Source of the DNA: Mucilaginibacter ginsenosidivorans
Lineage (GTDB): Bacteria; Bacteroidota; Bacteroidia; Sphingobacteriales; Sphingobacteriaceae
NCBI RefSeq assembly: GCF_007971025.1
Contig: NZ_CP042436.1
Coordinates: 3,534,001-3,598,000, forward strand
Length of the DNA: 64,000 bases
Reading direction: 5' to 3'
Below, piece after piece: positions 1 to 7,449 of this stretch. The position numbers were made by a program, and so were the translations under genes. Under the pieces are notes generated by a model. That model was not told where the DNA came from. It saw only the letters and a list, made by a program, of their open reading frames with translations, and ran no database searches. Position 1 is the stretch's first letter; each line of letters starts with the position of its first letter.

Positions 1-1
1 C

Positions 2-937
2 GGCGATGGTTGCGCACCACCGCCATTCACCGAGAAACTTGCCACTTACCGATTGAAGTTAAAAGGCAATTCGGTATACGTTAACGTGAATGCTTTGCCT
101 GAAGGAACCTCCGTTGAACCCGCAACGATCGGTGAGCAAAAGGCGACTGACCCGACTTCCTTTTTCATTGGTTGGAGCGATCAAAACCCAATTGCTATTA
201 TCAAATTTGTTAAAAGAGCAGCACTGGGCTTATGCGCGGTTGCATTGCTGGTTGCCGTTGGTTTTACTACAAGGCTGACACACGTGGCTAAGTCATCCTT
301 TGATTACGAAGACCTCAAAACGATCCAGGGACAGTTGGTATCTTATCCATTCCCTGCTATAAGAACTATTGCCGGGAAGGGCCAAAGCGGGCAAACGATT
401 ATTAAAACTTATCCCCTGGTAAACGATTCCAAGTTTGGTGCAAACGGAGTGGTCGATTCTGTTATGAAGCATTTTAATACAGATCATTATTTAACCTCAA
501 TTAACGGGGCTGTTATTCAGCGTAATGACGTCACGGCGATGGAGTTAAGTAAAGGGGAGCTTTCAGTTAAAGTATCAGACAAAAACAATAATCTGCCTGC
601 TGCCGAATTAAAGAAATTGGCGGACACGTCGATCCTAGGCGAAATAATCGATCCGAAATGCTACCTCGGTGCGATGAATCCGGGCGAAGGCAAACCGCAC
701 CGTGCCTGCGCCATTTTATGCATCAGTGGTGGCATCATGCCCATCCTTACTTTTAAAGATGAAAAAGGTGAAATGCGATACGCCATTCTGCAGGGACCCC
801 GGGGAGAAAAAATTAACAACCAGGTGCTAAACTATGTTGCTGAGCCTGTGAAGATAACCGGCATATTGTATCGCTATGATAACTGGTATGTCTTTTATAC
901 TGACCCCGCAAATCAAATACATCCGCTATTTAATTAA
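2..937 (+). CDS. Rieske-domain membrane protein, 5' end outside window
   Basis: The reading frame is open from base 2, so the true start lies upstream; an internal TTG at 53 is not a convincing start. The first residues (GDGCAPPPFTEKLATYRLKL, then VYVNV) look like the distal part of a Rieske [2Fe-2S] domain, whose iron ligands would be upstream. A hydrophobic segment follows (ALGLCAVALLVAVGF, about 60-75 residues into the visible part) and then an extracytoplasmic domain. Near its end this has a striking conserved-looking block, CYLGAM-PGEGK-HRACAILCISGG, with three Cys and one His. I recall such blocks in uncharacterised membrane proteins beside redox enzymes, but I cannot name the family. 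Likely an electron-transfer or redox-associated membrane protein; substrate unknown. The downstream neighbour is only a gene remnant. Confidence 0.7.
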   Translation, partial: GDGCAPPPFTEKLATYRLKLKGNSVYVNVNALPEGTSVEPATIGEQKATDPTSFFIGWSDQNPIAIIKFVKRAALGLCAVALLVAVGFTTRLTHVAKSSFDYEDLKTIQGQLVSYPFPAIRTIAGKGQSGQTIIKTYPLVNDSKFGANGVVDSVMKHFNTDHYLTSINGAVIQRNDVTAMELSKGELSVKVSDKNNNLPAAELKKLADTSILGEIIDPKCYLGAMNPGEGKPHRACAILCISGGIMPILTFKDEKGEMRYAILQGPRGEKINNQVLNYVAEPVKITGILYRYDNWYVFYTDPANQIHPLFN

Positions 938-942
938 AGAGT

Positions 943-1053
943 ATGACACTGGAACATGTAGCAGTTTGGACAACTGACCTTTAAAAGTGGAAAGATTTTT
1001 ATACAAAATGCTTTGAAGGAACGTCCAACGAAAAGTGCACCAACACCAAACTT
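943..1053 (+). pseudogene. VOC/glyoxalase-fold N-terminal remnant
   Basis: An ATG at 943 opens MTLEHVAVWTTDL, then an in-frame TAA (982-984), then KWKDFYTKCFEGTSNEK in the same frame. Read through the stop, this matches the usual opening of small VOC-superfamily (glyoxalase/bleomycin-resistance fold) proteins: first strand, 'DL' turn, helix with DFY, then GTSNEKY-like text. Similarity fades after about base 1053 and no C-terminal half is visible before the GH27 gene ends at 1168. I read it as a truncated, nonsense-mutated relic. A minus-strand open frame across 934-1158 overlaps it and is probably not a gene. Confidence 0.6.
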
Positions 1054-1167
1054 GTTCGATATTTGCATTATAATCGACCCTCTTTTGTCATTAAAACTTT
1101 GATTTTCAGTCAAGATCAAATCTTTTTTAGCCTTAATTAAAACAGGTGGCCAATACACGGCTTGTAT

Positions 1168-2538
1168 TCAGTTTATAGGTGTAAGTCTTACTAACGCAGC
1201 TCCATGTTTATTAATTGTTTTGGAGTAGTTTGTTTTATAAATCCCAATATTTTGTTTTTTCCAGAGATCCCTTACCCTGACCTTTCCTTTAAAACCTATT
1301 GATGAAAAGTCAATAGCTACATCCCGAGCGCTCTCTCCTATGTTAAACAGGGCGACATAAATATCCTTACTTCCAGGTATATGAGAATACCAAACCATGA
1401 TGCTATCGGTTTTATACAATTGATGTGGAGCTGTGCCATGCTGATTCACAGCCAGTACTTCATCGTTGGTAAATAATGCTTTTTCAATGGCCCGATTTTC
1501 AGGAAGATTCCCCCCGATCATTAAAGGCGACCGGAAAATACACCAGAACGTCATGTGTGTATACAATTCATCATTCGTAAACCGACTGTACCGCTCGTTA
1601 CCTACAGGCCCCCGTTTTGATAATTTGCCAATCTGCAGCATATCGCAATCTGGCCAGTGTCCATTACCCCCGAAACCTTCCCATTGTTTGGCATAATCAA
1701 ACATGTGCAATATCTCTTTCCAATTATCCCAAAAATCATCTGCCATGCGCCACATGTTTGCATTTTGTTTTACATGTTCAGCCTCATTTACCGGGGTTTC
1801 CCCAGGGGAGATGCTTAGTATTATCGGTCTGCCACATTGCTCAATAGCCTTGCGGTATCCCTCTATTTCCTTTTTGTGATAAGGCCGGGCAATGTCATCT
1901 ACTTTAATGAAATCTACCCCCCATGAGGCATACAGTTTTAGTAATGAATTTAAATAATCCTGTGCACCCTGCTTATCCATATTTAAACCATACATATGGT
2001 TTAACCAATCGCATTTGGAGGTGGTATCAGCTATCATATTGGCGGTGATACCAGTGGCGCCCAAAACCGGTGATTTGGCCCATACCGCCTGGCGCGGAAT
2101 ACCGCGCATTACATGTATCCCAAATTTTAAACCCAGTTTGTGAATATAGGCTGAAAGCGGTTTGAATCCTTGTCCGCCAAATGCTGATGGGAATTTAGTG
2201 GGCTGAGGCAATAACCTGCCCCACTTATCCATGGTTAACCATGGAACAAATGAACCATCCTGCAGGTTCTTTTGAAAAGGATTGCCAATATTACTGCCGG
2301 GAGGATTATCGTATGACCATAAAAAATCCACAACGACGTAATTCCAACCGTGGGCTTTTAGGTATTTGGCCATATAATTGGCATTGGCCTTAACCTCATT
2401 TTCATGCACGGCCGAGCCAAAGCAGTTATAACTGTTCCAACCCATGGGCGGGGCTGAGTCAATGTCGCTTTTTTGCGCATAAACATTAGTCCAACATGCG
2501 CAGAAGGCTAATAGCAGATATAGAATTTTCATTTTCAT
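1168..2538 (-). CDS. GH27 alpha-galactosidase-like glycosidase, secreted
   Basis: A 456-residue protein with a signal peptide ending near VYAQ (residue 22). The mature part opens with PPMGWNSYNCFG, the GH27 hallmark, and contains WGVDFIKVDDIARP near residues 207-220, where the Asp after KV is the expected nucleophile, and MWRMADDFWDNW, which carries the acid/base Asp. A C-terminal beta-sandwich follows the barrel. GH27 removes alpha-galactose with retention; some members are beta-L-arabinopyranosidases, which would also fit an arabinogalactan locus, so the substrate is open. It faces the same way as the AraR-like gene upstream (184-base gap) and lies back to back with the GH51 cluster beyond it. 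Two in-frame ATGs (2538 and 2532) are possible; the first is used. Confidence 0.88.
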   Translation of the reverse strand: MKMKILYLLLAFCACWTNVYAQKSDIDSAPPMGWNSYNCFGSAVHENEVKANANYMAKYLKAHGWNYVVVDFLWSYDNPPGSNIGNPFQKNLQDGSFVPWLTMDKWGRLLPQPTKFPSAFGGQGFKPLSAYIHKLGLKFGIHVMRGIPRQAVWAKSPVLGATGITANMIADTTSKCDWLNHMYGLNMDKQGAQDYLNSLLKLYASWGVDFIKVDDIARPYHKKEIEGYRKAIEQCGRPIILSISPGETPVNEAEHVKQNANMWRMADDFWDNWKEILHMFDYAKQWEGFGGNGHWPDCDMLQIGKLSKRGPVGNERYSRFTNDELYTHMTFWCIFRSPLMIGGNLPENRAIEKALFTNDEVLAVNQHGTAPHQLYKTDSIMVWYSHIPGSKDIYVALFNIGESARDVAIDFSSIGFKGKVRVRDLWKKQNIGIYKTNYSKTINKHGAALVRLTPIN

Positions 2539-2722
2539 CTATTTTGGCAGAATTGATTAATACAACGTAAACTGGTTGGAACTGTAATCCGGTCCCAACC
2601 CAAACATAGGCAATAACCGGTAATAGATTTTATAATTCGTGTTTAAATAACACTTAATTTTTTATAAAAGAAAGTGTTTTAGAAAAACATTTAAAATAGT
2701 TTACAAAATTTGCCCGGAGACG

Positions 2723-3430
2723 CTATAGGCGGAGGGTGTCAGGATTAGGAATAAAATTCAGAAAAGCCTGAAATTTAGCATAATAATTCTGCATGTTGAG
2801 TTGATAATAGTAAGCACCCCGCTTAGATCCGGTTTTGTCCTTGTCCGCCAATTTAATTAACAACCCGGTCGCTAAAACCCGTTTGCTGAAATTCCTTTTG
2901 TCAATTGTGGTGTTAAAAACACTCTCATAAAGTATTTGAAGTTGGGGTAAGGTGAATTTAATTGGTAAAAGTTCGAACAAAATTGGATGCAGAGCAGCCT
3001 TGTACCGAATTCTTCTTTTTGCAGCTTCCACCATTTCCTGGTGATCGAATATCAATTTTGGAATACGTTTAAGAGGAAACCATTCCGCATGGTAATTATG
3101 ACTTAACTGGGTTTCGTATTTGTGTATATCTATTAATGCAAAATAGGCCACAGATGCGGTTCTTTCTATAGGATCGCGGTTTGTATCGCCAAATGTATGC
3201 AACTGCTCAAGGTAAACGCCATCTAAACCGGTACATTGCTTTAATATACGGTTGGCAGCCTGGTCAATACTTTCAGTTGTTTGCACAAAGCCCCCCATCA
3301 AACTCCAATTGCCTTTTTCAGGCTGAAAAGCTCTTTTGATCAATAAGATCTTTAGGGCCTCGCCGTCAAATCCGAAGATAATACAGTCAACGGCCAGTAA
3401 CAGGCGGGTTTGTTTTGAGTATTTGTGCAT
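2723..3430 (-). CDS. araR: Nudix-fold transcriptional regulator, AraR-like
   Basis: A 235-residue protein with an N-terminal Nudix fold (about 10-140) and a C-terminal winged-helix region (about 155-215, including FTLPQLQILYE and FSKRVLATGLL). The Nudix box is degenerate: G47, E53, R61 and G68 are present, but the metal-binding Glu positions 62, 65 and 66 are Ile, Gln and Cys. That pattern fits a ligand sensor rather than a hydrolase. Known members are NrtR and the Bacteroides AraR arabinose regulator. Divergent placement next to two arabinofuranosidase genes supports the AraR reading; the symbol rests on this context. It could repress arabinose genes and itself from the 263-base divergent spacer. 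Confidence 0.8.
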   Translation of the reverse strand: MHKYSKQTRLLLAVDCIIFGFDGEALKILLIKRAFQPEKGNWSLMGGFVQTTESIDQAANRILKQCTGLDGVYLEQLHTFGDTNRDPIERTASVAYFALIDIHKYETQLSHNYHAEWFPLKRIPKLIFDHQEMVEAAKRRIRYKAALHPILFELLPIKFTLPQLQILYESVFNTTIDKRNFSKRVLATGLLIKLADKDKTGSKRGAYYYQLNMQNYYAKFQAFLNFIPNPDTLRL

Positions 3431-3459
3431 TGTGGGATCAGGAGTTAGAAAAAGCCAAA

Positions 3460-3467
3460 CAAATATA
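3460..3467 (-). promoter_or_regulatory. Candidate -7 box for the araR-like gene
   Basis: On the minus strand this reads TATATTTG, an exact match to the Bacteroidota -7 consensus TAnnTTTG, about 30 bases before the ATG at 3430. No clear -33 TTTG box was found at the usual spacing. A TTGTAC half-site at 3475-3480 lies just upstream, as expected if the regulator controls itself. Confidence 0.4.
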
Positions 3468-3548
3468 TTTTTTCGTACAATAAAAAATACATAAGGTAAT
3501 TTTTTTGTGGTAAACCGCTTGCTGAAGCCATATTTTGGCTTTTATTAG

Positions 3549-3561
3549 TGTACAAAGTACA
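3549..3561. promoter_or_regulatory. Candidate operator TGTAC-AAA-GTACA
   Basis: A perfect 5-base inverted repeat around a 3-base centre, in the spacer between the divergent AraR-like gene and the first GH51 gene. A related half-site occurs at 3475-3480. Position and symmetry suit a dimeric regulator, most simply the adjacent Nudix protein. No binding-site consensus was checked. Confidence 0.35.
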
Positions 3562-3574
3562 TATAAAAATTGAG

Positions 3575-3611
3575 AATATTTTTAATTGTTTATTTTACAA
3601 TTAAAAATATT
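3575..3611. repeat. Perfect AT-rich stem-loop upstream of GH51
   Basis: Left arm AATATTTTTAATTG (3575-3588), a 9-base loop, and right arm CAATTAAAAATATT (3598-3611): a perfect 14-base inverted repeat ending 82 bases before the GH51 start. It may be a second operator, or a leader hairpin if transcription begins upstream. It is too AT-rich to be a strong terminator. Confidence 0.6.
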
Positions 3612-3693
3612 TTACTTTACTTAGATTTTATTAAGCACGACAACGTGCTCCGATTATCAACCAAGAATCAATCATCTAAAAAAATTACAACTC

Positions 3694-5232
3694 TTGAAAA
3701 AGTACCTCTTTTTACTATTTGCAGGCTTAAATATTACATGCTATGCTCAAAATACAGCTAGCATAGTTATAAGCAATGATTCAAAGCTAACTATCAGCAA
3801 GCACATATACGGGCAATTTGCCGAACACCTGGGGCATGGCATTTATGGCGGCTTTTGGGTGGATAAATCATTGCCCGTTGCTAAACAGGATCGTATCAGG
3901 CTGGATGTAGTTGCCGCCCTTAAGAAAATTAAGATACCCAACTTACGCTGGCCCGGCGGATGTTTCGCCGACGAATATCATTGGCGCGACGGCATTGGTC
4001 CAAGTGCACAACGGCCACGGATGGTAAATACAAACTGGGGGGGCACAACAGAAGACAACAGCTTTGGCACGCATGAGTTTTTAAAGCTTTGCGAACTATT
4101 GGGTTGCGAACCATATATAGCTGCTAATGTTGGCAGTGGTACGGTAGAAGAAATGTCCAAATGGATAGAATATGTGAATTCAAACAGCACCAGTACGGTT
4201 GCTCAGTTGCGTAAGCAAAACGGGCACCCCGACCCCTACAAAGTGACTTTTTGGGGCATAGGAAATGAAAGCTGGGGCTGTGGTGGGAATATGACCCCCG
4301 AGTTTTATGCTGATCAGTTTAAAAGGTATGCTTCCTTTGCTAAAAACTACCCGGGCGCGCCACTTAAAAAGATCGCAAGTGGCCCCAACTCCGATGATTA
4401 TAACTGGACGGAAGTTATCATGAAAAATATCCCCGATTGGATGATGTGGGGTATCTCGTTACATTATTACACTGTTCCGACAGGAGATTGGGGGCATAAA
4501 GGATCGGCTACCGCTTTTAGTGAAAAGGAGTATTTTAATACCATGGTCAATTGCCTTAAAATGGAGGAGCTTGTTAACAAGCACTCGGCCATAATGGATA
4601 AATACGATCCTAAAAAGAAAGTAGCCCTGGTAGTTGATGAATGGGGGGTATGGACCGATGTTGAACCCGGCACAAACCCCGGATTTTTGTATCAGCAAAA
4701 TAGTTTGAGGGATGCACTGATAGCTGCAACTACCTTAAATATATTTAACAACCACTGCGACCGGGTGCGGGCAGCAGCTTTGGCGCAAACAATCAATGTG
4801 CTGCAATCTCTAATCCTTACTGATAAGGATAAAATGCTTTTGACACCTACTTATCACGTTTTTGATATGTACAAAGTGCACCAGGATGCCAAATATCTAC
4901 CAATACAACTAAATTCACCTGATTACACGGTAGACGGTAAGACAATATCCGCTATAAATGTTTCTGCGTCACAGGATGCATCGGGAAAGGTACATATCTC
5001 ACTTGCCAACCTGGATATTCATAACGATATAACCATTACTACCAGCCTTAAGGATATAAAATGGAAATCAGTAACCGGCCAGATACTTACGTCGGCAAAT
5101 ATTACTGATGTAAATACCTTTCAACAACCCGATAAATTGCACCTGGCGAATTTTACCGGAGCCAAAAAGGATGGTGATAAATTGGTAGTAATTATACCGG
5201 CAAAATCTGTCGTTACACTAGAATTAGAATAA
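3694..5232 (+). CDS. GH51 alpha-L-arabinofuranosidase, secreted (first copy)
   Basis: A 512-residue enzyme with a short signal peptide (KKYLFLLFAGL...CYAQ). The TTG start at 3694 is chosen because it directly precedes this signal peptide and no ATG is available before the mature domain. GH51 features: IYGQFAEHLGHGIYGG at the start of the fold, RWPGGCFADEYHW, acid/base Glu192 in GNESWGCGG, nucleophile Glu316 in VVDEWGVW, and a C-terminal beta domain. It releases terminal alpha-L-arabinofuranose. Length matches the compact GH51 group. It sits 45 bases before a second, longer GH51, likely in one transcript, under the divergent spacer that carries the candidate AraR operator. Confidence 0.93.
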   Translation: MKKYLFLLFAGLNITCYAQNTASIVISNDSKLTISKHIYGQFAEHLGHGIYGGFWVDKSLPVAKQDRIRLDVVAALKKIKIPNLRWPGGCFADEYHWRDGIGPSAQRPRMVNTNWGGTTEDNSFGTHEFLKLCELLGCEPYIAANVGSGTVEEMSKWIEYVNSNSTSTVAQLRKQNGHPDPYKVTFWGIGNESWGCGGNMTPEFYADQFKRYASFAKNYPGAPLKKIASGPNSDDYNWTEVIMKNIPDWMMWGISLHYYTVPTGDWGHKGSATAFSEKEYFNTMVNCLKMEELVNKHSAIMDKYDPKKKVALVVDEWGVWTDVEPGTNPGFLYQQNSLRDALIAATTLNIFNNHCDRVRAAALAQTINVLQSLILTDKDKMLLTPTYHVFDMYKVHQDAKYLPIQLNSPDYTVDGKTISAINVSASQDASGKVHISLANLDIHNDITITTSLKDIKWKSVTGQILTSANITDVNTFQQPDKLHLANFTGAKKDGDKLVVIIPAKSVVTLELE

Positions 5233-5277
5233 CTCGATCACAATTCATAGGCCGCCATAATAGATCAACCGCTTATA

Positions 5278-7254
5278 ATGAAAAAAATCCTTTTACTATT
5301 AGGCTTCATTTTTCTTTATCTGTCGGCTTTCTGCCAATCAGACACTACAGAAAAGGTGTATGTAATTGCTGCCGATAATATAAAGGCGCATGTGCAGCCA
5401 ACTATGTACGGCGTGTTTTTTGAAGATATCAATATGGCCGGCGATGGCGGTGTTTATGCTGAATTGGTGAAAAACCGGTCTTTTGAGTTCAAAGCTCCTT
5501 TAATGGGATGGAAGGAGCTTAAGCAGGATGGTGGCGATGGCAGTGTGCTGGTATTAAACAGGGGCGTTGCCAATCCCGATAACCCCAGATTTATACATGT
5601 TACCTCTAAAACGCCAAAGGGTTATGGCCTTAGCAACGAGGGGTTTCGTGGCATGGGCGTAAAAAAGGATGATCAATATAATTTCTCCGTTCTTGCCAAA
5701 CTTCCTTGGGTTGCCGGTATAAGCCTCCAAATCGAATTGATTAGTGCAAAAGGGGAAGTTATTGGCAGTGCCACAGTTTCGCCTTCATCAAAAGAATGGA
5801 AAAAATATACAACCAACTTTAACGCTACTGAAACAGATCCCAAAGCCAGCCTTAGAGTTTTGGTAAACGGCAAAGGCTCTGTTGATCTTGATATGATATC
5901 GCTGTTTCCAAAAGATACCTGGAAACAACGGGAGGGCGGTTTGCGAGCCGACCTTGTACAAAAACTGGCCGACATGAAACCCGGATTTCTGCGTTTTCCC
6001 GGAGGTTGTATCGTCGAAGGACGCGAATTGGACACGCGGTATCAATGGAAAAAAACCATAGGCGATGTGGCTGATCGCAGAATGATAATCAATCGCTGGA
6101 ATACCGAGTTCGCTCACCGGCCGACTCCCGACTATTATCAAAGCTTTGGATTAGGTTTCCTGGAATATTTTGAACTGGCCGAAGATATCGGGGCATCGCC
6201 TTTACCAATAATTAATTGCGGAATGGCCTGCCAGTTTAACACCTGCGAATTAGTGCCGTTAGATCAGCTTGGCCCATATGTAAAGGACGCGCTGGACCTC
6301 ATCGAGTTTGCAAATGGATCTGTCAAAACAACATGGGGTAAAAAGCGTGCGCAGCTCGGGCATCCGAAGCCATTTAATTTAAAAATGATGGGTGTTGGTA
6401 ATGAGCAATGGGGACCACAGTATATTGAGAGGTATAAAATTTTCGAGAAGGCCATTCATGCCAGATATCCGCAGATCAAACTTGTAAGCAGCCTTGGCCC
6501 CAATCCCGATGGCGAAATATTTGACGATTTGAATAAGAGCTTCCGGAAGCTGAATGCTGACATTTTAGATGAACACTATTACAGGGCACCCCAATGGTTT
6601 TTGCAAAACGTAAAGCGATATGACAATTATGCCCGCAAGGGTCCAAAGATTTTTGCAGGCGAATACGCAGCTCAAAGTGTGAGTGCAGGGAGCCCGGATA
6701 ATAAGAATAACTGGCAATGTGCAATAGCCGAAGCTGCTTTTATGACGGGTTTAGAGAGAAATGCCGACGTGGTAAGTATGGCATCTTATGCACCATTATT
6801 CGCCCATGTTGAAGGATGGCAATGGACACCTGACCTGATATGGTTTGATAACCTGAAATCATACGGTACACCGAATTACTATGTACAGCAGTTATACTCA
6901 TTAAATAAAGGGACAGACGTGGTGCCTCTTACTTTAGATAACAAAGCTGTCACCGGGCAGGAAGGTTGTTTTGCCTCGGCCGTTTTGGATAGTAAGGGGC
7001 ATCAGTTGATCATTAAAATAGTTAATACCGGCAAAATGGAACAGAAAGCCGATTTGGTGGTTAATGGCGTAAAACCGGGGTCAAAAGGAACGCTGACGGT
7101 GTTACAGAGCGACGATCTTAATGGCGTCAATTCGCTGGATGATCCGCTTAACATCAGCCCGAAGAAAAGCAAAATTGAGTTTATGGGCAATCATGTGAAA
7201 TTAATTCTAAAGCAATATTCATTCTGTGTTGTTCGCGTGTCAATAGCGGAATAG
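5278..7254 (+). CDS. GH51 alpha-L-arabinofuranosidase, long form (second copy)
   Basis: A 658-residue secreted enzyme (signal peptide to about residue 20, LSAFCQS). Order: N-terminal YGVFFEDINMAGDGGVYAEL, a carbohydrate-binding-like beta insert (about 100-210), the TIM barrel with FLRFPGGCIVEG, acid/base Glu376 in GVGNEQWG, nucleophile Glu462 in FAGEYAAQS, and a C-terminal alpha-L-AF_C sandwich. The insert and length distinguish it from the copy just upstream, so the two probably take different arabinosyl linkages or chain contexts. It is followed by a 195-base gap before the sensor gene. Confidence 0.93.
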   Translation: MKKILLLLGFIFLYLSAFCQSDTTEKVYVIAADNIKAHVQPTMYGVFFEDINMAGDGGVYAELVKNRSFEFKAPLMGWKELKQDGGDGSVLVLNRGVANPDNPRFIHVTSKTPKGYGLSNEGFRGMGVKKDDQYNFSVLAKLPWVAGISLQIELISAKGEVIGSATVSPSSKEWKKYTTNFNATETDPKASLRVLVNGKGSVDLDMISLFPKDTWKQREGGLRADLVQKLADMKPGFLRFPGGCIVEGRELDTRYQWKKTIGDVADRRMIINRWNTEFAHRPTPDYYQSFGLGFLEYFELAEDIGASPLPIINCGMACQFNTCELVPLDQLGPYVKDALDLIEFANGSVKTTWGKKRAQLGHPKPFNLKMMGVGNEQWGPQYIERYKIFEKAIHARYPQIKLVSSLGPNPDGEIFDDLNKSFRKLNADILDEHYYRAPQWFLQNVKRYDNYARKGPKIFAGEYAAQSVSAGSPDNKNNWQCAIAEAAFMTGLERNADVVSMASYAPLFAHVEGWQWTPDLIWFDNLKSYGTPNYYVQQLYSLNKGTDVVPLTLDNKAVTGQEGCFASAVLDSKGHQLIIKIVNTGKMEQKADLVVNGVKPGSKGTLTVLQSDDLNGVNSLDDPLNISPKKSKIEFMGNHVKLILKQYSFCVVRVSIAE

Positions 7255-7449
7255 GTGTGGTGTTGAAGTACCCCTGTACTGGTGAAGTTGATGTAAATAG
7301 GCTGAAATAAAGCAAAATCGAAGTATTTATGATTGTCAATTATACATTTCTTTTTCAATGAAAATAAACTACATTTGAATATGGAGTTTTTGTAGCGCTT
7401 TTGTTACATAAATTTACAACTGCCAATATTTACCTATTATTTAATATTA

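Noticed and set aside
934..1158. Minus-strand open frame of 74 residues in the spacer
   Set aside because: It overlaps the VOC remnant on the other strand, has no recognisable motif and an odd composition (Cys/Lys/Phe), so it is most likely a shadow.
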